Positions 5,795 to 12,388 of a stretch of DNA of 12,388 nt are shown here, piece by piece (within the stretch, counting starts at the first letter, position 1; each line of letters starts with the position of its first letter). The DNA is taken from contig CAMWIB010000020.1 in assembly GCA_947174215.1 (NCBI GenBank), positions 1 through 12,388 on the forward strand, read 5' to 3'. Source of the DNA: an uncultured Clostridia bacterium. GTDB taxonomy: Bacteria; Bacillota; Clostridia; Christensenellales; CAG-917. Made by a program: the position numbers and the translations under genes. The notes beneath the pieces were generated by a model. The model was given only the letters and a program-made list of their open reading frames with translations. It did no database searches and had not been told where the DNA came from.

Positions 5795-7591
5795 TCACAT
5801 AAACTCGATTATCTGCTCGTCGTGAGCGTCAACGATACGTCTGATATTGCGTCTTGCCTTGACCTTAGCGGAAGTAATTGCCGTAAAGCCGAGAAGCTGA
5901 ATTGCGATAAGCGGAGTCATTGCAACCATCGCGACTACGCCGAACGCGAGCGACAACGCCTTGCTTGCATTCAAAACGCTACACGCGCCCAGAATCATCG
6001 GCAAAATAAAGCTTGCCGTGAGCGGTCCGCTTGCGACGCCACCTGAGTCGAACGCTATCGCCGTGTACAGCTTCGGCACGAACAGTGACAAACCGAGCGA
6101 AAGTATGTAGCCGGGAATGATGAAGTACAAAAGCGAGAAGTCAAGCACGACTCTGAGTGCAGACAGTCCGATTGAAATACCTACGCCGATTGCAAGCGCA
6201 ATCAACATAGAACGCTTTTTGACCGCACCGTTTGTTATCTGCTCTACCTGCTTATTTAAGACGTGTACCGCAGGCTCTGCGAGGACGACGACGAAGCCGA
6301 TAACGAAGCTAATCACGATTAGGAGCGGCTTATTGAACGTTGCAAGCGCCTGTCCGAGCTTGAAGCCTATCGTCATGAAGCCCATCTCAACCGACGTGAA
6401 GAATATGAGCAAGCCGACGAACGTATATATAATGCCGATTCCAATTTGAATAAGACGTCTTTTGGGAAGTTTGAGAACGATGATTTGAAGCACCAAGAAG
6501 AAGCCGACTATCAGCGCGAGTGCGATTGCAACGTCCTTTGCAGACGAGCCGAGCGTATGCGCAAGCTCCGCACCGATATTCTCCGCAAACGCATAAGGCG
6601 GAATTGCGTACTCCAACTTTCCCGTCATAAACAGAGAAAGAATGAACACTGCGAGCATAGGTCCGATTGAGCAAAGCGCAATAAGACCGAAGCTGTTTTC
6701 CTGCGACTTGCGACCGCCTACCGTTGACGCGACGCCGACGCCGAGTGCCATTATGAACGGAACCGTGATAGGTCCTGTCGTAACACCGCCCGAGTCAAAT
6801 GCGAGTGGGAATAGGTCGCCCTTACCGCTGTCAATCATTATAGCGGCGACGGAGAACAGCACCATATAGAAGAACATCAACAGCGTTGTGAGGTTCTTTT
6901 TGAAAACCACCTTGAATATGGCGAACACCAAGAACAAACCGACACCGATGCCGACGACAATGACGAGTATCATACTGCTGGGAAGAAGCGCACTGACCTG
7001 CTCCGCAAGCACTGACAAGTCAGGCTCCGCAACGGTAATAAGCACGCCCATAATGAAGCATACGATAAGCAACAGCGACAGCTTACGTGACTTTGTAAGA
7101 CCTGAACCTATATGCTCGCCCATAGGAGTCATAGCGAGGTCCGCGCCAAGGTTGAACAAGCTTATGCCCAAAATAAGGAATATTGCCGAAACGACGAACG
7201 TCCAAATCTCACGGGGCGCAATGTCCACAATCGGAGTAAGGCAAAGAATAAGAATTATCGCGGCGATAGGTGCGACGGATATGACGGATTCTTTGAGCTT
7301 TTCAAGCAAGCCCTTGCCGAGCATCTTTGCGCCAATCATAGCCTGAGCCTTTTTCAAAGCCTTTTTCTTCTCCTCTTCGGTCTGCTTATCGGCAAGCACT
7401 ATTTGCTCCTTATCCGAGCCGCTTTCAGTATCCGACTTGACCGCCGATTCGACAGGCTGTACGCTATCCTGCAAACCGCCCGCCTGACCGGATTTTTCTA
7501 TGCTGAAATCAGCCGTAGCTTCCTCCGCCTGCGAATTGATTTCCAAATTTGAGTCCTGCGACTGTATGTCCTTGTTATCCATATCTGTCAT
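5795..7591 (-). CDS. DUF1538 polytopic membrane protein with two homologous halves
   Basis: A 598-residue protein. Residues 1-95 are a hydrophilic, acidic, Ser/Gln-rich tail with no hydrophobic segment. The rest is membrane-embedded and made of two matching halves: AEP-x-x-x-VL at 188-195 and 438-445, and FDSGGVTTGP at 265-274 against FDSGGVASGP at 514-523. The offset is about 250 residues, a direct duplication. These glycine-rich FDSGGV loops mark the DUF1538 family and could line a pore or substrate site. Family function is not established to my knowledge; a transporter or channel is the likely role. The ATG at 7591 (an alternative ATG follows three codons later) has no good ribosome binding site, so initiation may be weak. 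Two P-II-like genes follow within a few bases, pointing to regulation by ligand-sensing P-II partners at the inner membrane face. Confidence 0.88.
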   Translation of the reverse strand: MTDMDNKDIQSQDSNLEINSQAEEATADFSIEKSGQAGGLQDSVQPVESAVKSDTESGSDKEQIVLADKQTEEEKKKALKKAQAMIGAKMLGKGLLEKLKESVISVAPIAAIILILCLTPIVDIAPREIWTFVVSAIFLILGISLFNLGADLAMTPMGEHIGSGLTKSRKLSLLLIVCFIMGVLITVAEPDLSVLAEQVSALLPSSMILVIVVGIGVGLFLVFAIFKVVFKKNLTTLLMFFYMVLFSVAAIMIDSGKGDLFPLAFDSGGVTTGPITVPFIMALGVGVASTVGGRKSQENSFGLIALCSIGPMLAVFILSLFMTGKLEYAIPPYAFAENIGAELAHTLGSSAKDVAIALALIVGFFLVLQIIVLKLPKRRLIQIGIGIIYTFVGLLIFFTSVEMGFMTIGFKLGQALATFNKPLLIVISFVIGFVVVLAEPAVHVLNKQVEQITNGAVKKRSMLIALAIGVGISIGLSALRVVLDFSLLYFIIPGYILSLGLSLFVPKLYTAIAFDSGGVASGPLTASFILPMILGACSVLNASKALSLAFGVVAMVAMTPLIAIQLLGFTAITSAKVKARRNIRRIVDAHDEQIIEFM

Positions 7592-7635
7592 AAAAAAAAG
7601 ATACCCACGGTAAATTTGCTATATTATATATATAA

Positions 7636-7664
7636 AGTATGACATAATTCTACAATAATGTCAA
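7636..7664 (-). promoter_or_regulatory. promoter of the DUF1538/P-II operon
   Basis: On the minus strand a consensus -35 TTGACA (7664-7659) and a -10 CATACT (7641-7636) are separated by 17 bases, with TGT before the -10 box (extended -10). The predicted start near 7629 gives a leader of about 38 nt before the ATG at 7591. No other plausible promoter serves the three genes, and the gaps between them are too short for internal ones. Confidence 0.65.
7640..7663. promoter_or_regulatory. 24-bp near-perfect palindrome, candidate operator
   Basis: The bases from TGACAT (7640-7645) to ATGTCA (7658-7663) form a 24-bp palindrome in which 10 of 12 base pairs are symmetric; the mismatched pairs are 7646/7657 and 7650/7653. 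It occupies the spacer and part of both boxes of the DUF1538/P-II promoter, so a dimeric protein bound here would block RNA polymerase. It does not fit the GlnR box (TGTnA-n7-TnACA). The regulator is unknown. Confidence 0.5.
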
Positions 7665-7754
7665 TAACGGTATATTTCCAAATAAAAGAAATTTTTCAAT
7701 CTTACGACAAAAAACGCCAATTAAACATTTTACATATTTTACAAGTCAAAAAAT

Positions 7755-7784
7755 TTGCAAATCACTGGATTGTTCTTTTACAAA
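7755..7784 (+). promoter_or_regulatory. weak candidate promoter of the YitT-family gene
   Basis: TTGCAA (7755-7760) and TACAAA (7779-7784) are spaced by 18 bases, about 50 bases upstream of the start codon. Both boxes match only partly. A TATGAT at 7789-7794 is an alternative -10 without a good -35 partner. The 242-base region between the two divergent genes otherwise holds only AT-rich sequence and the DUF1538 promoter/operator. Confidence 0.3.
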
Positions 7785-7833
7785 TTCATATGATTATGTT
7801 GCGCGTTTTTTATTACGGCAAATGAGGTTAGCA

Positions 7834-8961
7834 ATGGGAGAAAATTTCGAAAACACAAACATTCAAAGCGAGGAGCTTATTGAAAGCAGCTCCGCATCTA
7901 CGGACGTTTCGGAGGAAGTTGCCGCAGACAGCTTGACGGCAGGCACTTTGAACGGCACGGACAGCGCGCTTACGCAGTCCGCAACCCGCGACAAAAAGAT
8001 AAAGCTCACGAAGGATGAAACCAAGGTGCTTGCAAAGCACATTATCATTTTGGTTTTGCTCGCCTGCTTCCGTTCCGTTACGACTTATATGTTCATCATT
8101 CCGAACGGCTTCGCACCCGGCGGCTTGGGCGGTATATCCTCTATCATCTATAACATAGTAGATATTCTTGCTCCAAACAACGAAATATTGCATACGATAT
8201 TCGACCCCGGTCTTATGATGTTTATAATGAACATTCCGTTTATCGGAGCGGCAGCTTTTATACTCAACAAAAAGTTTGCAATAAGCACGTTCGGCATCGT
8301 AGCAATTTACTCCGCGCTTATGTTCTTACTGCGTGTAGTACACTTCCCTCAGTTCAACGTGTCAGAACAGCCCGAATATAAAATACTTGCGGCACTCGCA
8401 GGCGGTGCAACCGCAGGCTTCGGACTTGGCATAATGCTCCGCTACAATATGAGTATGGGCGGCACGGATATCGTAGGTAAGATTCTCCACAAGAAAAACC
8501 CCGACACGAGCGCACAACGCTGGATTCTGCTTTGCGACTGTATCGTTGCAAGTTTGTCCGGTATCCTCGGCGTAATCAGCCTCCCCAAGGGCATTCAGGC
8601 AAGCGACGCGGTTGTGAGCATACTCACCCCGATATTCTTCTCATTCGTTTCCCTCGTATTCGGCTCTATCACGACGGATATCGTACAGGCAGGCTTCCTG
8701 TCGTCTGCGGTTATCAACATCATCACGGACAAGCCCGACGATATTTCCACCGCTATCAGCGAGAGATTGCACCGCGGCGTTACGATGTCAACGGCTATCG
8801 GTTGCTATACGAAGGTCGAGCATAAGGTGCTTACCTGCGTAGTGAGAAAACGTCAAATCAGCGCGGTTAAGAAGATTATCGAAGAGGTTGACCCGCTCGC
8901 CTTTACGTACATAGTCAAAGCGCACGAGGTTGCAGGCAAGGGCTTCCACTCTGCGGGCTAA
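7834..8961 (+). CDS. YitT-family membrane protein with C-terminal DUF2179 domain
   Basis: A 375-residue protein. Residues 1-60 form a Ser/Glu/Thr-rich hydrophilic tail, longer than in typical YitT proteins. The membrane core (about 62-290, five to six segments) carries the family landmarks GFAPGGLGGIS (92-102) and SMGGTDIVGKIL (207-218). The C-terminal cytoplasmic domain (about 292-372) is DUF2179, with LHRGVTMSTAIGCYTK, VVRKRQISAVKKIIEEVDP and the closing AFTYIV and EVAGKGF. The YitT family is common in Bacillota and its substrate is unknown. ATG 7834 is chosen over the in-frame ATG at 7822 because GAGG (7824-7827) lies a proper distance before it. It is transcribed away from the DUF1538 operon and ends in a strong terminator, so it is a single-gene unit. 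Confidence 0.9.
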   Translation: MGENFENTNIQSEELIESSSASTDVSEEVAADSLTAGTLNGTDSALTQSATRDKKIKLTKDETKVLAKHIIILVLLACFRSVTTYMFIIPNGFAPGGLGGISSIIYNIVDILAPNNEILHTIFDPGLMMFIMNIPFIGAAAFILNKKFAISTFGIVAIYSALMFLLRVVHFPQFNVSEQPEYKILAALAGGATAGFGLGIMLRYNMSMGGTDIVGKILHKKNPDTSAQRWILLCDCIVASLSGILGVISLPKGIQASDAVVSILTPIFFSFVSLVFGSITTDIVQAGFLSSAVINIITDKPDDISTAISERLHRGVTMSTAIGCYTKVEHKVLTCVVRKRQISAVKKIIEEVDPLAFTYIVKAHEVAGKGFHSAG

Positions 8962-9018
8962 GCCCTCGTCGCAAAGCAACAACAAAAGCTACGAAAATAC
9001 ATAACAAAACATAAACGA

Positions 9019-9048
9019 AAAGCACCCGAATTCGGGTGCTTTCTTTTA
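9019..9048. terminator. Rho-independent terminator, probably bidirectional
   Basis: A perfect 10-bp stem (AAAGCACCCG / CGGGTGCTTT) with an AATT loop spans 9019-9042, followed on the plus strand by CTTTTA. It closes the YitT-family gene 57 bases after its stop. On the minus strand the same stem is followed by TCGTTTATG, so it could also end transcripts arriving from the 9265-12388 unit. Confidence 0.85.
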
Positions 9049-9234
9049 CGTATATCATACGTAAATCATTCTTAAATCGTTATATATCATCATTTATACC
9101 GTTTGCTACACGTTCATCAATTCACTACCGTTTATCAATCACGGTTTTACAAATGGTTTTATCTTCTTATTCTTTGTTCTAACTTTTGTAACGCTACACT
9201 GTTTTTGATATACGGTTAGCTTTATAAATGATTT
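9049..9234. other. intergenic region between convergent genes
   Basis: Part of a 303-base gene-free stretch (8962-9264). It is AT-rich and contains short imperfect repeats around CGTT(C/T)ATCAAT-x-CAC (near 9111-9144) and TACGTA twice (9047-9064). No open frame, tRNA or convincing folded RNA is seen. Confidence 0.35.
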
Positions 9235-9264
9235 GGCTTTGCGGGCTTCTGCCCGCTAAAAGCC
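9235..9264 (-). other. stable hairpin immediately after the stop codon of the uL15-like gene
   Basis: Read on the minus strand, directly after the TGA stop: GGCTTT, a 2-base bulge TA, GCGGGC, the loop AGAA, GCCCGC, AAAGCC. That is a 12-bp stem in two blocks, 6 bp each, with a GC-rich inner half. It is not followed by a U-tract (AAATCATTTAT follows), so it is more likely a 3'-end stabilising or attenuating structure than a classical terminator. It touches the coding region with no spacer. Confidence 0.5.
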
Positions 9265-10290
9265 TCAGCCTTTCTTTATGGCGGTGCCGCCCATCAAGGC
9301 AATCATCTTTATGGCGGGGAGAGAAAACTCATCTGCTTCGATAATAAGAGGCTTGGTCAGCGTTCCCTTTTCAATGATTTTCACATACGACGTATTTGGG
9401 TCAACCTTTATGCGGCGTTTAATTCCCTCAATAGTTACAACCTCGCCCTCGGTAAAGCATTTTGCAAGCGTTCCAAGGCTTACGGCGCATTTAAGCGTGG
9501 CATTTGAAATTCTGTCCGACTTGCAGATAAGCGCCTCTGCTATATCGTCCCTCAATATGGAATCAGCCTGCGCGGCGTCCATACTCTTATATATCTCCTG
9601 CGGGCTGAACACCGAGCCTACGGGCGCTTGCACGTCGGTGAGAACCTTAATCTGGTTGCGTGCAATGAGCATATTCGTCGTTTCATACGGATACTGTTCT
9701 GCGTAGTCCACTTTCTTGCCTGACACATTAGAACAAATACCGTTTCTCTTCATAACAAGCGAAATAAGCTCTCCTGCGTAGCGCAATCTCTTGTCGCTCT
9801 TTATGCGGTAGAGGCAAGGCGTTTCAGCATATGCGTCAAGTCCTGCGAAGCTGTTCACATAATACTTCGTACCTGCAAATTCGTCAGGGTCGAGCGGAAG
9901 AAGCAGTGACGGCGTATTTCCGCGAATTCTTATCTTGGCGACAATCTTTTCGCCTGCGCGGAAAAGCTCCCATCTCCAAGTAATACGACTCTCGACGCCT
10001 TCATAAGAAAGCAACATATTTTTAAGCTCGGAATAGTACTTCTTTGCGACGTCATTACTCTGAATGAGCTTCGCTTCAAAGCTCTTGCTGTATTCGACGA
10101 CGTAAAACTGAGTTACGCCGTCTTTGACTACAACCTTCAATTCAGGCTCGCCGCCGTATTCGTTCTGGTCGTCGTTGACGTACGTCGTTTTGGACTTCTT
10201 TATCTCCAACACAATGATAGTCACGACTCCCGCAGTAGCCAGTACCGCGAAAACGAGCAATATAATAAATAAATGCATCATCGTAAACAT
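9265..10290 (-). CDS. membrane-anchored protein with C-terminal ribosomal uL15-like domain
   Basis: A 341-residue protein with one N-terminal membrane segment (about 5-30). Residues 64-185 form a domain with SFEAKLIQS, YYSELKNMLLSYEGV, LPLDPDEFAGTKYY and RIKSDKRLRYAGELISLVM. I recall this pattern from hypothetical proteins of uncultured Clostridia. Residues 262-341 resemble the C-terminal part of ribosomal protein uL15: VSLGTLAKCF, EGEVVTIEGIKRR, VKIIEKGTLTKPLIIEADEF, then SLPAIKMIALMGGTAI, which aligns by eye with the L15 pattern VK-x-L-G-x-G-x-L-T-K ... F-S ... A-x-x-x-I-E-x-x-G-G. An in-frame GTG exists at 10311, but ATG 10290 is preferred: it has AAAGGA upstream and overlaps the preceding stop as TAATG, indicating coupling with the BspA-like gene. 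Function unknown; not a normal L15, which is soluble and about 145 residues. Confidence 0.8.
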   Translation of the reverse strand: MFTMMHLFIILLVFAVLATAGVVTIIVLEIKKSKTTYVNDDQNEYGGEPELKVVVKDGVTQFYVVEYSKSFEAKLIQSNDVAKKYYSELKNMLLSYEGVESRITWRWELFRAGEKIVAKIRIRGNTPSLLLPLDPDEFAGTKYYVNSFAGLDAYAETPCLYRIKSDKRLRYAGELISLVMKRNGICSNVSGKKVDYAEQYPYETTNMLIARNQIKVLTDVQAPVGSVFSPQEIYKSMDAAQADSILRDDIAEALICKSDRISNATLKCAVSLGTLAKCFTEGEVVTIEGIKRRIKVDPNTSYVKIIEKGTLTKPLIIEADEFSLPAIKMIALMGGTAIKKG

Positions 10291-12388
10291 TATTTCTTCA
10301 TCCTTTGCCACTTGCCTATGATTTTCTCTTTATACTTGCGAATCAGGTAAACGGTGATAAACGCCAGTTCACCTACAATAAGAATCACAAATATGATGAT
10401 TGGAATGACCCAACCGGAGTTGAACGAGCCTACTTCGATTTTGCTTTCAACGTGAGTTGCGTCGTGTAAGCAAACTCTCTTCTTTTGAGTATAGTCGTTG
10501 AACGAACCTTTTTCAGACTCAATCCACTCGCCGAATTCGTGACCGAACGCCTCGATAACCTGCGGCTCAACGAGAACCGTGCCGCAAACCGAGCAATGCT
10601 CGCCGTACGTTTTGCCGTCCTCGGTACAAGTCGGTTCTACCGCACTGTCACGAACGACGGTGTGAGCTAACTTTTCAATTTCGTGATAAGTAGACTCGTC
10701 GCAACGCGAACACGCGTCATACGCCTCCCAACCGTGTTCCAAGCACGTGGGGGCTTTCGCCTCGAAATGCTTCATATCGTGTCCGAGTGCGGGCGCAAGC
10801 TCTATCGTGACGTACTCGCCGCACGTTACGCAGATACCGCTCGTGCTTTCGGGAAGCGTACACGTTGCCGCCTGACGTACGGTATTTGCTCCAAACGTAT
10901 GCCCCGTTGCGGGAATCGTATCAACGTCCGCCTTGTGGTTTACGCTGTATACGCAGGCTCTCGCCATTTCGCCGTCCTGAGTACAGGTAGCAGGCTTGCC
11001 GACTATCCACTCACCGTAGACGTGCTTGTTTACGTCCATCGGAATGACGTCTCTCTCAACTTCACCGCAGTACTCGCAAACGTGTTCTCTCATACCCGTC
11101 GTAGAACAGGACTCTTCAACCTTAACCGTCCACTCGCCGTACTTGTGCGCACTCGGGTCTATCGGGATTGAAATTGTTTGCGTATGCTTAACGTTGAAAA
11201 TGCAAGTATAAATCCATAAACCGGTTTCCGAACAGGTTGCTTCCTTTTCAAGTTTTCTATGCTCCTCATCCCAGAAGTGTGCGTCGGGATTTATCGGAAG
11301 CTCTCTTTTCTCTCTTGAAATCTCTTGCGTACATTCGGTACAGCTGATGACTTCGACGTACGAGCCTGCCTTTTCGCAGTTTGCAGGAACAATCTGCTCG
11401 CTCCTTGGAGTACCGGGGGTATGCGGAGCAAGATTGCCGTAATTCTCGCCGCAGACGATACACTTTGCCTGCTCGGTACAGGTTGCGTTACCGCCGCTAT
11501 GTCCAGAGGCTTCTATTGCAAGCGCCGCCGCCGTTGCGGGCGTGGCGTCCGTTTTCTCCAAAAACTTTTGTTCGCATATGTTACAGACGTAGTGTGCCTT
11601 TACGCCGTTTTCGGTACAGGACGCATTCTTCTGCGGTACTTTGTTGCCAAAGCTATGTGCGTCGTGTCTATGTATAGTTTTGTTGACGTCGGCGTTTGTC
11701 AGGACTTCTATATCCTGCGTACCGTTCCACCACTGTGCGTCCGCCTTCACCGCCAAAGATATCTGATTGCTTCCCATTGCGATAGGCGTTGTAATCTCGT
11801 TAAGCGCGGTACAGCCGCTGAACACGTTTTCATCAACCGTAGCGTTCGAGATGCTGAAACTTGACAGGTTGACGGAAGTCATTGCGTTACAACCGCTGAA
11901 CATAGATTTCATCGACCTGAGTCTTACGGTGTCGAACGTTGAGAGGTCAAGCGAGGTAAGTGCGCTACAACCGCTGAATATTCCGTCCATATTATCTACG
12001 TTTGAGGTGTCGAGCAAATTGAGTTCAAGCGTTTGAAGAGAACTGCAACCGCCAAACATTCCGCTCATATTCGTAGTGCTTGTCGTATTAAGTCCGTTGA
12101 AATCAACGCCCGTCAGGTTTTCAAGTCCGTAGAACCAATTTGCTGTTGAGGTAGGCGCAACGTCGAATTCATCAGATTCCGCAACCACAGAGAACGTCGC
12201 AATCTGCGCGTGTGATTCATACCAAGGTGCGCCCTCTGCGCTAAACACCTCGTTATACTCAAATGAACCGACTTCCTCTTCATTACTTGCAAGCTCGTGC
12301 CAGTGTCTTGACACAACAAGCTCGGAGCCGTCAAGATCCCAATAGCAAAGCTTTCGGCAATTTAGGTCGTGATTTTTCGTATTCAACA
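10290..12388 (-). CDS. BspA-like LRR surface protein with ten Cys/His repeats and C-terminal membrane anchor (5' end missing)
   Basis: The frame is open to the right window edge; 698 codons are present and the start lies outside. Numbering here is from the first complete codon. Residues 85-200 contain four BspA/DUF285-type leucine-rich repeats of the form F-x-GC-x-x-L-x-x-L-x-L-x-x-x-D-T-S-x-V-x-x-M-x-x-MF. Residues 255-645 hold ten repeats of about 40 residues with the pattern C-(T/S)-x-x-G, then CxxC, then a conserved His, for example Cys427, Cys437/Cys440, His455. In three repeats CxxC is replaced by C-x5-H. Residues 658-682 are a membrane segment followed by a Lys/Arg-rich tail (RKYKEKIIGKWQRMKK), the C-terminal anchor, so the repeats face outside. 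There is no LPXTG motif. BspA-type proteins mediate adhesion or matrix binding in other species. The stop overlaps the next gene start by one base. Confidence 0.88.
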   Translation of the reverse strand, partial: LNTKNHDLNCRKLCYWDLDGSELVVSRHWHELASNEEEVGSFEYNEVFSAEGAPWYESHAQIATFSVVAESDEFDVAPTSTANWFYGLENLTGVDFNGLNTTSTTNMSGMFGGCSSLQTLELNLLDTSNVDNMDGIFSGCSALTSLDLSTFDTVRLRSMKSMFSGCNAMTSVNLSSFSISNATVDENVFSGCTALNEITTPIAMGSNQISLAVKADAQWWNGTQDIEVLTNADVNKTIHRHDAHSFGNKVPQKNASCTENGVKAHYVCNICEQKFLEKTDATPATAAALAIEASGHSGGNATCTEQAKCIVCGENYGNLAPHTPGTPRSEQIVPANCEKAGSYVEVISCTECTQEISREKRELPINPDAHFWDEEHRKLEKEATCSETGLWIYTCIFNVKHTQTISIPIDPSAHKYGEWTVKVEESCSTTGMREHVCEYCGEVERDVIPMDVNKHVYGEWIVGKPATCTQDGEMARACVYSVNHKADVDTIPATGHTFGANTVRQAATCTLPESTSGICVTCGEYVTIELAPALGHDMKHFEAKAPTCLEHGWEAYDACSRCDESTYHEIEKLAHTVVRDSAVEPTCTEDGKTYGEHCSVCGTVLVEPQVIEAFGHEFGEWIESEKGSFNDYTQKKRVCLHDATHVESKIEVGSFNSGWVIPIIIFVILIVGELAFITVYLIRKYKEKIIGKWQRMKK

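Noticed and set aside
6888..7552. Plus-strand open frames opposite the DUF1538 gene
   Set aside because: They have no start signals and no recognisable protein pattern; the minus-strand frame has unmistakable membrane repeats.
7640..7663. GlnR or similar nitrogen-control box in the DUF1538 promoter
   Set aside because: The arms TGACAT/ATGTCA do not fit TGTnA-n7-TnACA in either orientation; only a generic operator is supported.
9061..9150. CRISPR-like or tandem repeat array in the 9049-9234 gap
   Set aside because: The CGTT(C/T)ATCAAT units are few, imperfect and irregularly spaced; they look like AT-rich chance repetition.
11325..11864. 179-codon plus-strand open frame inside the BspA-like gene
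   Set aside because: Composition is Arg/Cys/Val-rich noise and its frame is explained by the repetitive codons of the real minus-strand gene.
10290..12386. Complete BspA-like gene starting at TTG 12386
   Set aside because: That codon is only the first in-frame triplet at the window edge; there is no ribosome binding site in view and no signal peptide follows, so the gene is truncated.
10290..12388. Cell-wall sorting (LPXTG) motif in the BspA-like protein
   Set aside because: No LPXTG-like sequence precedes the C-terminal membrane segment, and the tail after it is too long and basic for a sortase signal; a plain membrane anchor fits better.
1..12388. Mobile elements, integrases, tRNA or rRNA genes
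   Set aside because: No transposase-, integrase- or tRNA-like sequence was found on either strand; the window reads as ordinary chromosome.

Overview
The window (12.4 kb) looks like a chromosomal piece of an uncultured, low-to-moderate GC, gut-type Clostridia (Bacillota). Reasons seen directly: strong AGGAGG-type ribosome binding sites, AT-rich intergenic promoters, an S10 ribosomal-protein operon, a YitT/DUF2179 membrane protein, a stand-alone TSCPD (TIGR03905-like) protein, and a BspA-type leucine-rich-repeat surface protein with Cys-rich repeats. The taxonomic level is inference; I cannot name a genus.

Layout, left to right. (1) 1-1992, minus strand: the head of the S10 operon, rpsJ-rplC-rplD-rplW-rplB (rplB runs off the left edge), driven by a well-formed promoter at 2111-2139 with an AT-rich upstream element and a ~110-nt leader containing two hairpins. 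(2) 2385-3122, minus: a membrane-anchored SGNH/GDSL hydrolase with its own extended -10 promoter. (3) 3509-4408, minus: a two-domain protein of unknown function ending in a conserved GYW-x-x-YQ-x-A-x-TGE motif. (4) 4543-4803, plus: a small four-cysteine TSCPD protein with a promoter and a clear terminator. (5) 4974-7591, minus: a three-gene operon of a duplicated DUF1538 membrane protein followed by two different P-II-like proteins; its promoter spacer is filled by a 24-bp near-palindrome. (6) 7834-8961, plus: a YitT-family membrane protein with a DUF2179 C-terminus, divergent from the DUF1538 operon, closed by a strong, probably bidirectional terminator. (7) 9265-12388, minus: a two-gene unit of a large BspA-like/Cys-repeat surface protein (truncated at the right edge) overlapping by one base a membrane-anchored protein whose C-terminus resembles ribosomal protein uL15.

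How the parts work together. The S10 block is housekeeping. The most system-like block is DUF1538 + P-II + P-II: a polytopic membrane protein with two matching halves translated together with two unlike P-II-fold proteins that both lack a normal T-loop, under one promoter with an operator-like palindrome. The natural reading is a transporter or channel gated by a pair of nucleotide- or metabolite-sensing P-II-like proteins; the substrate cannot be read from the sequence. The second unusual block is the BspA/uL15-like pair at the right end, where a cell-surface protein with ten putative metal-binding Cys/His repeats is translationally coupled to a protein that carries a ribosomal-protein-like domain behind a transmembrane segment.
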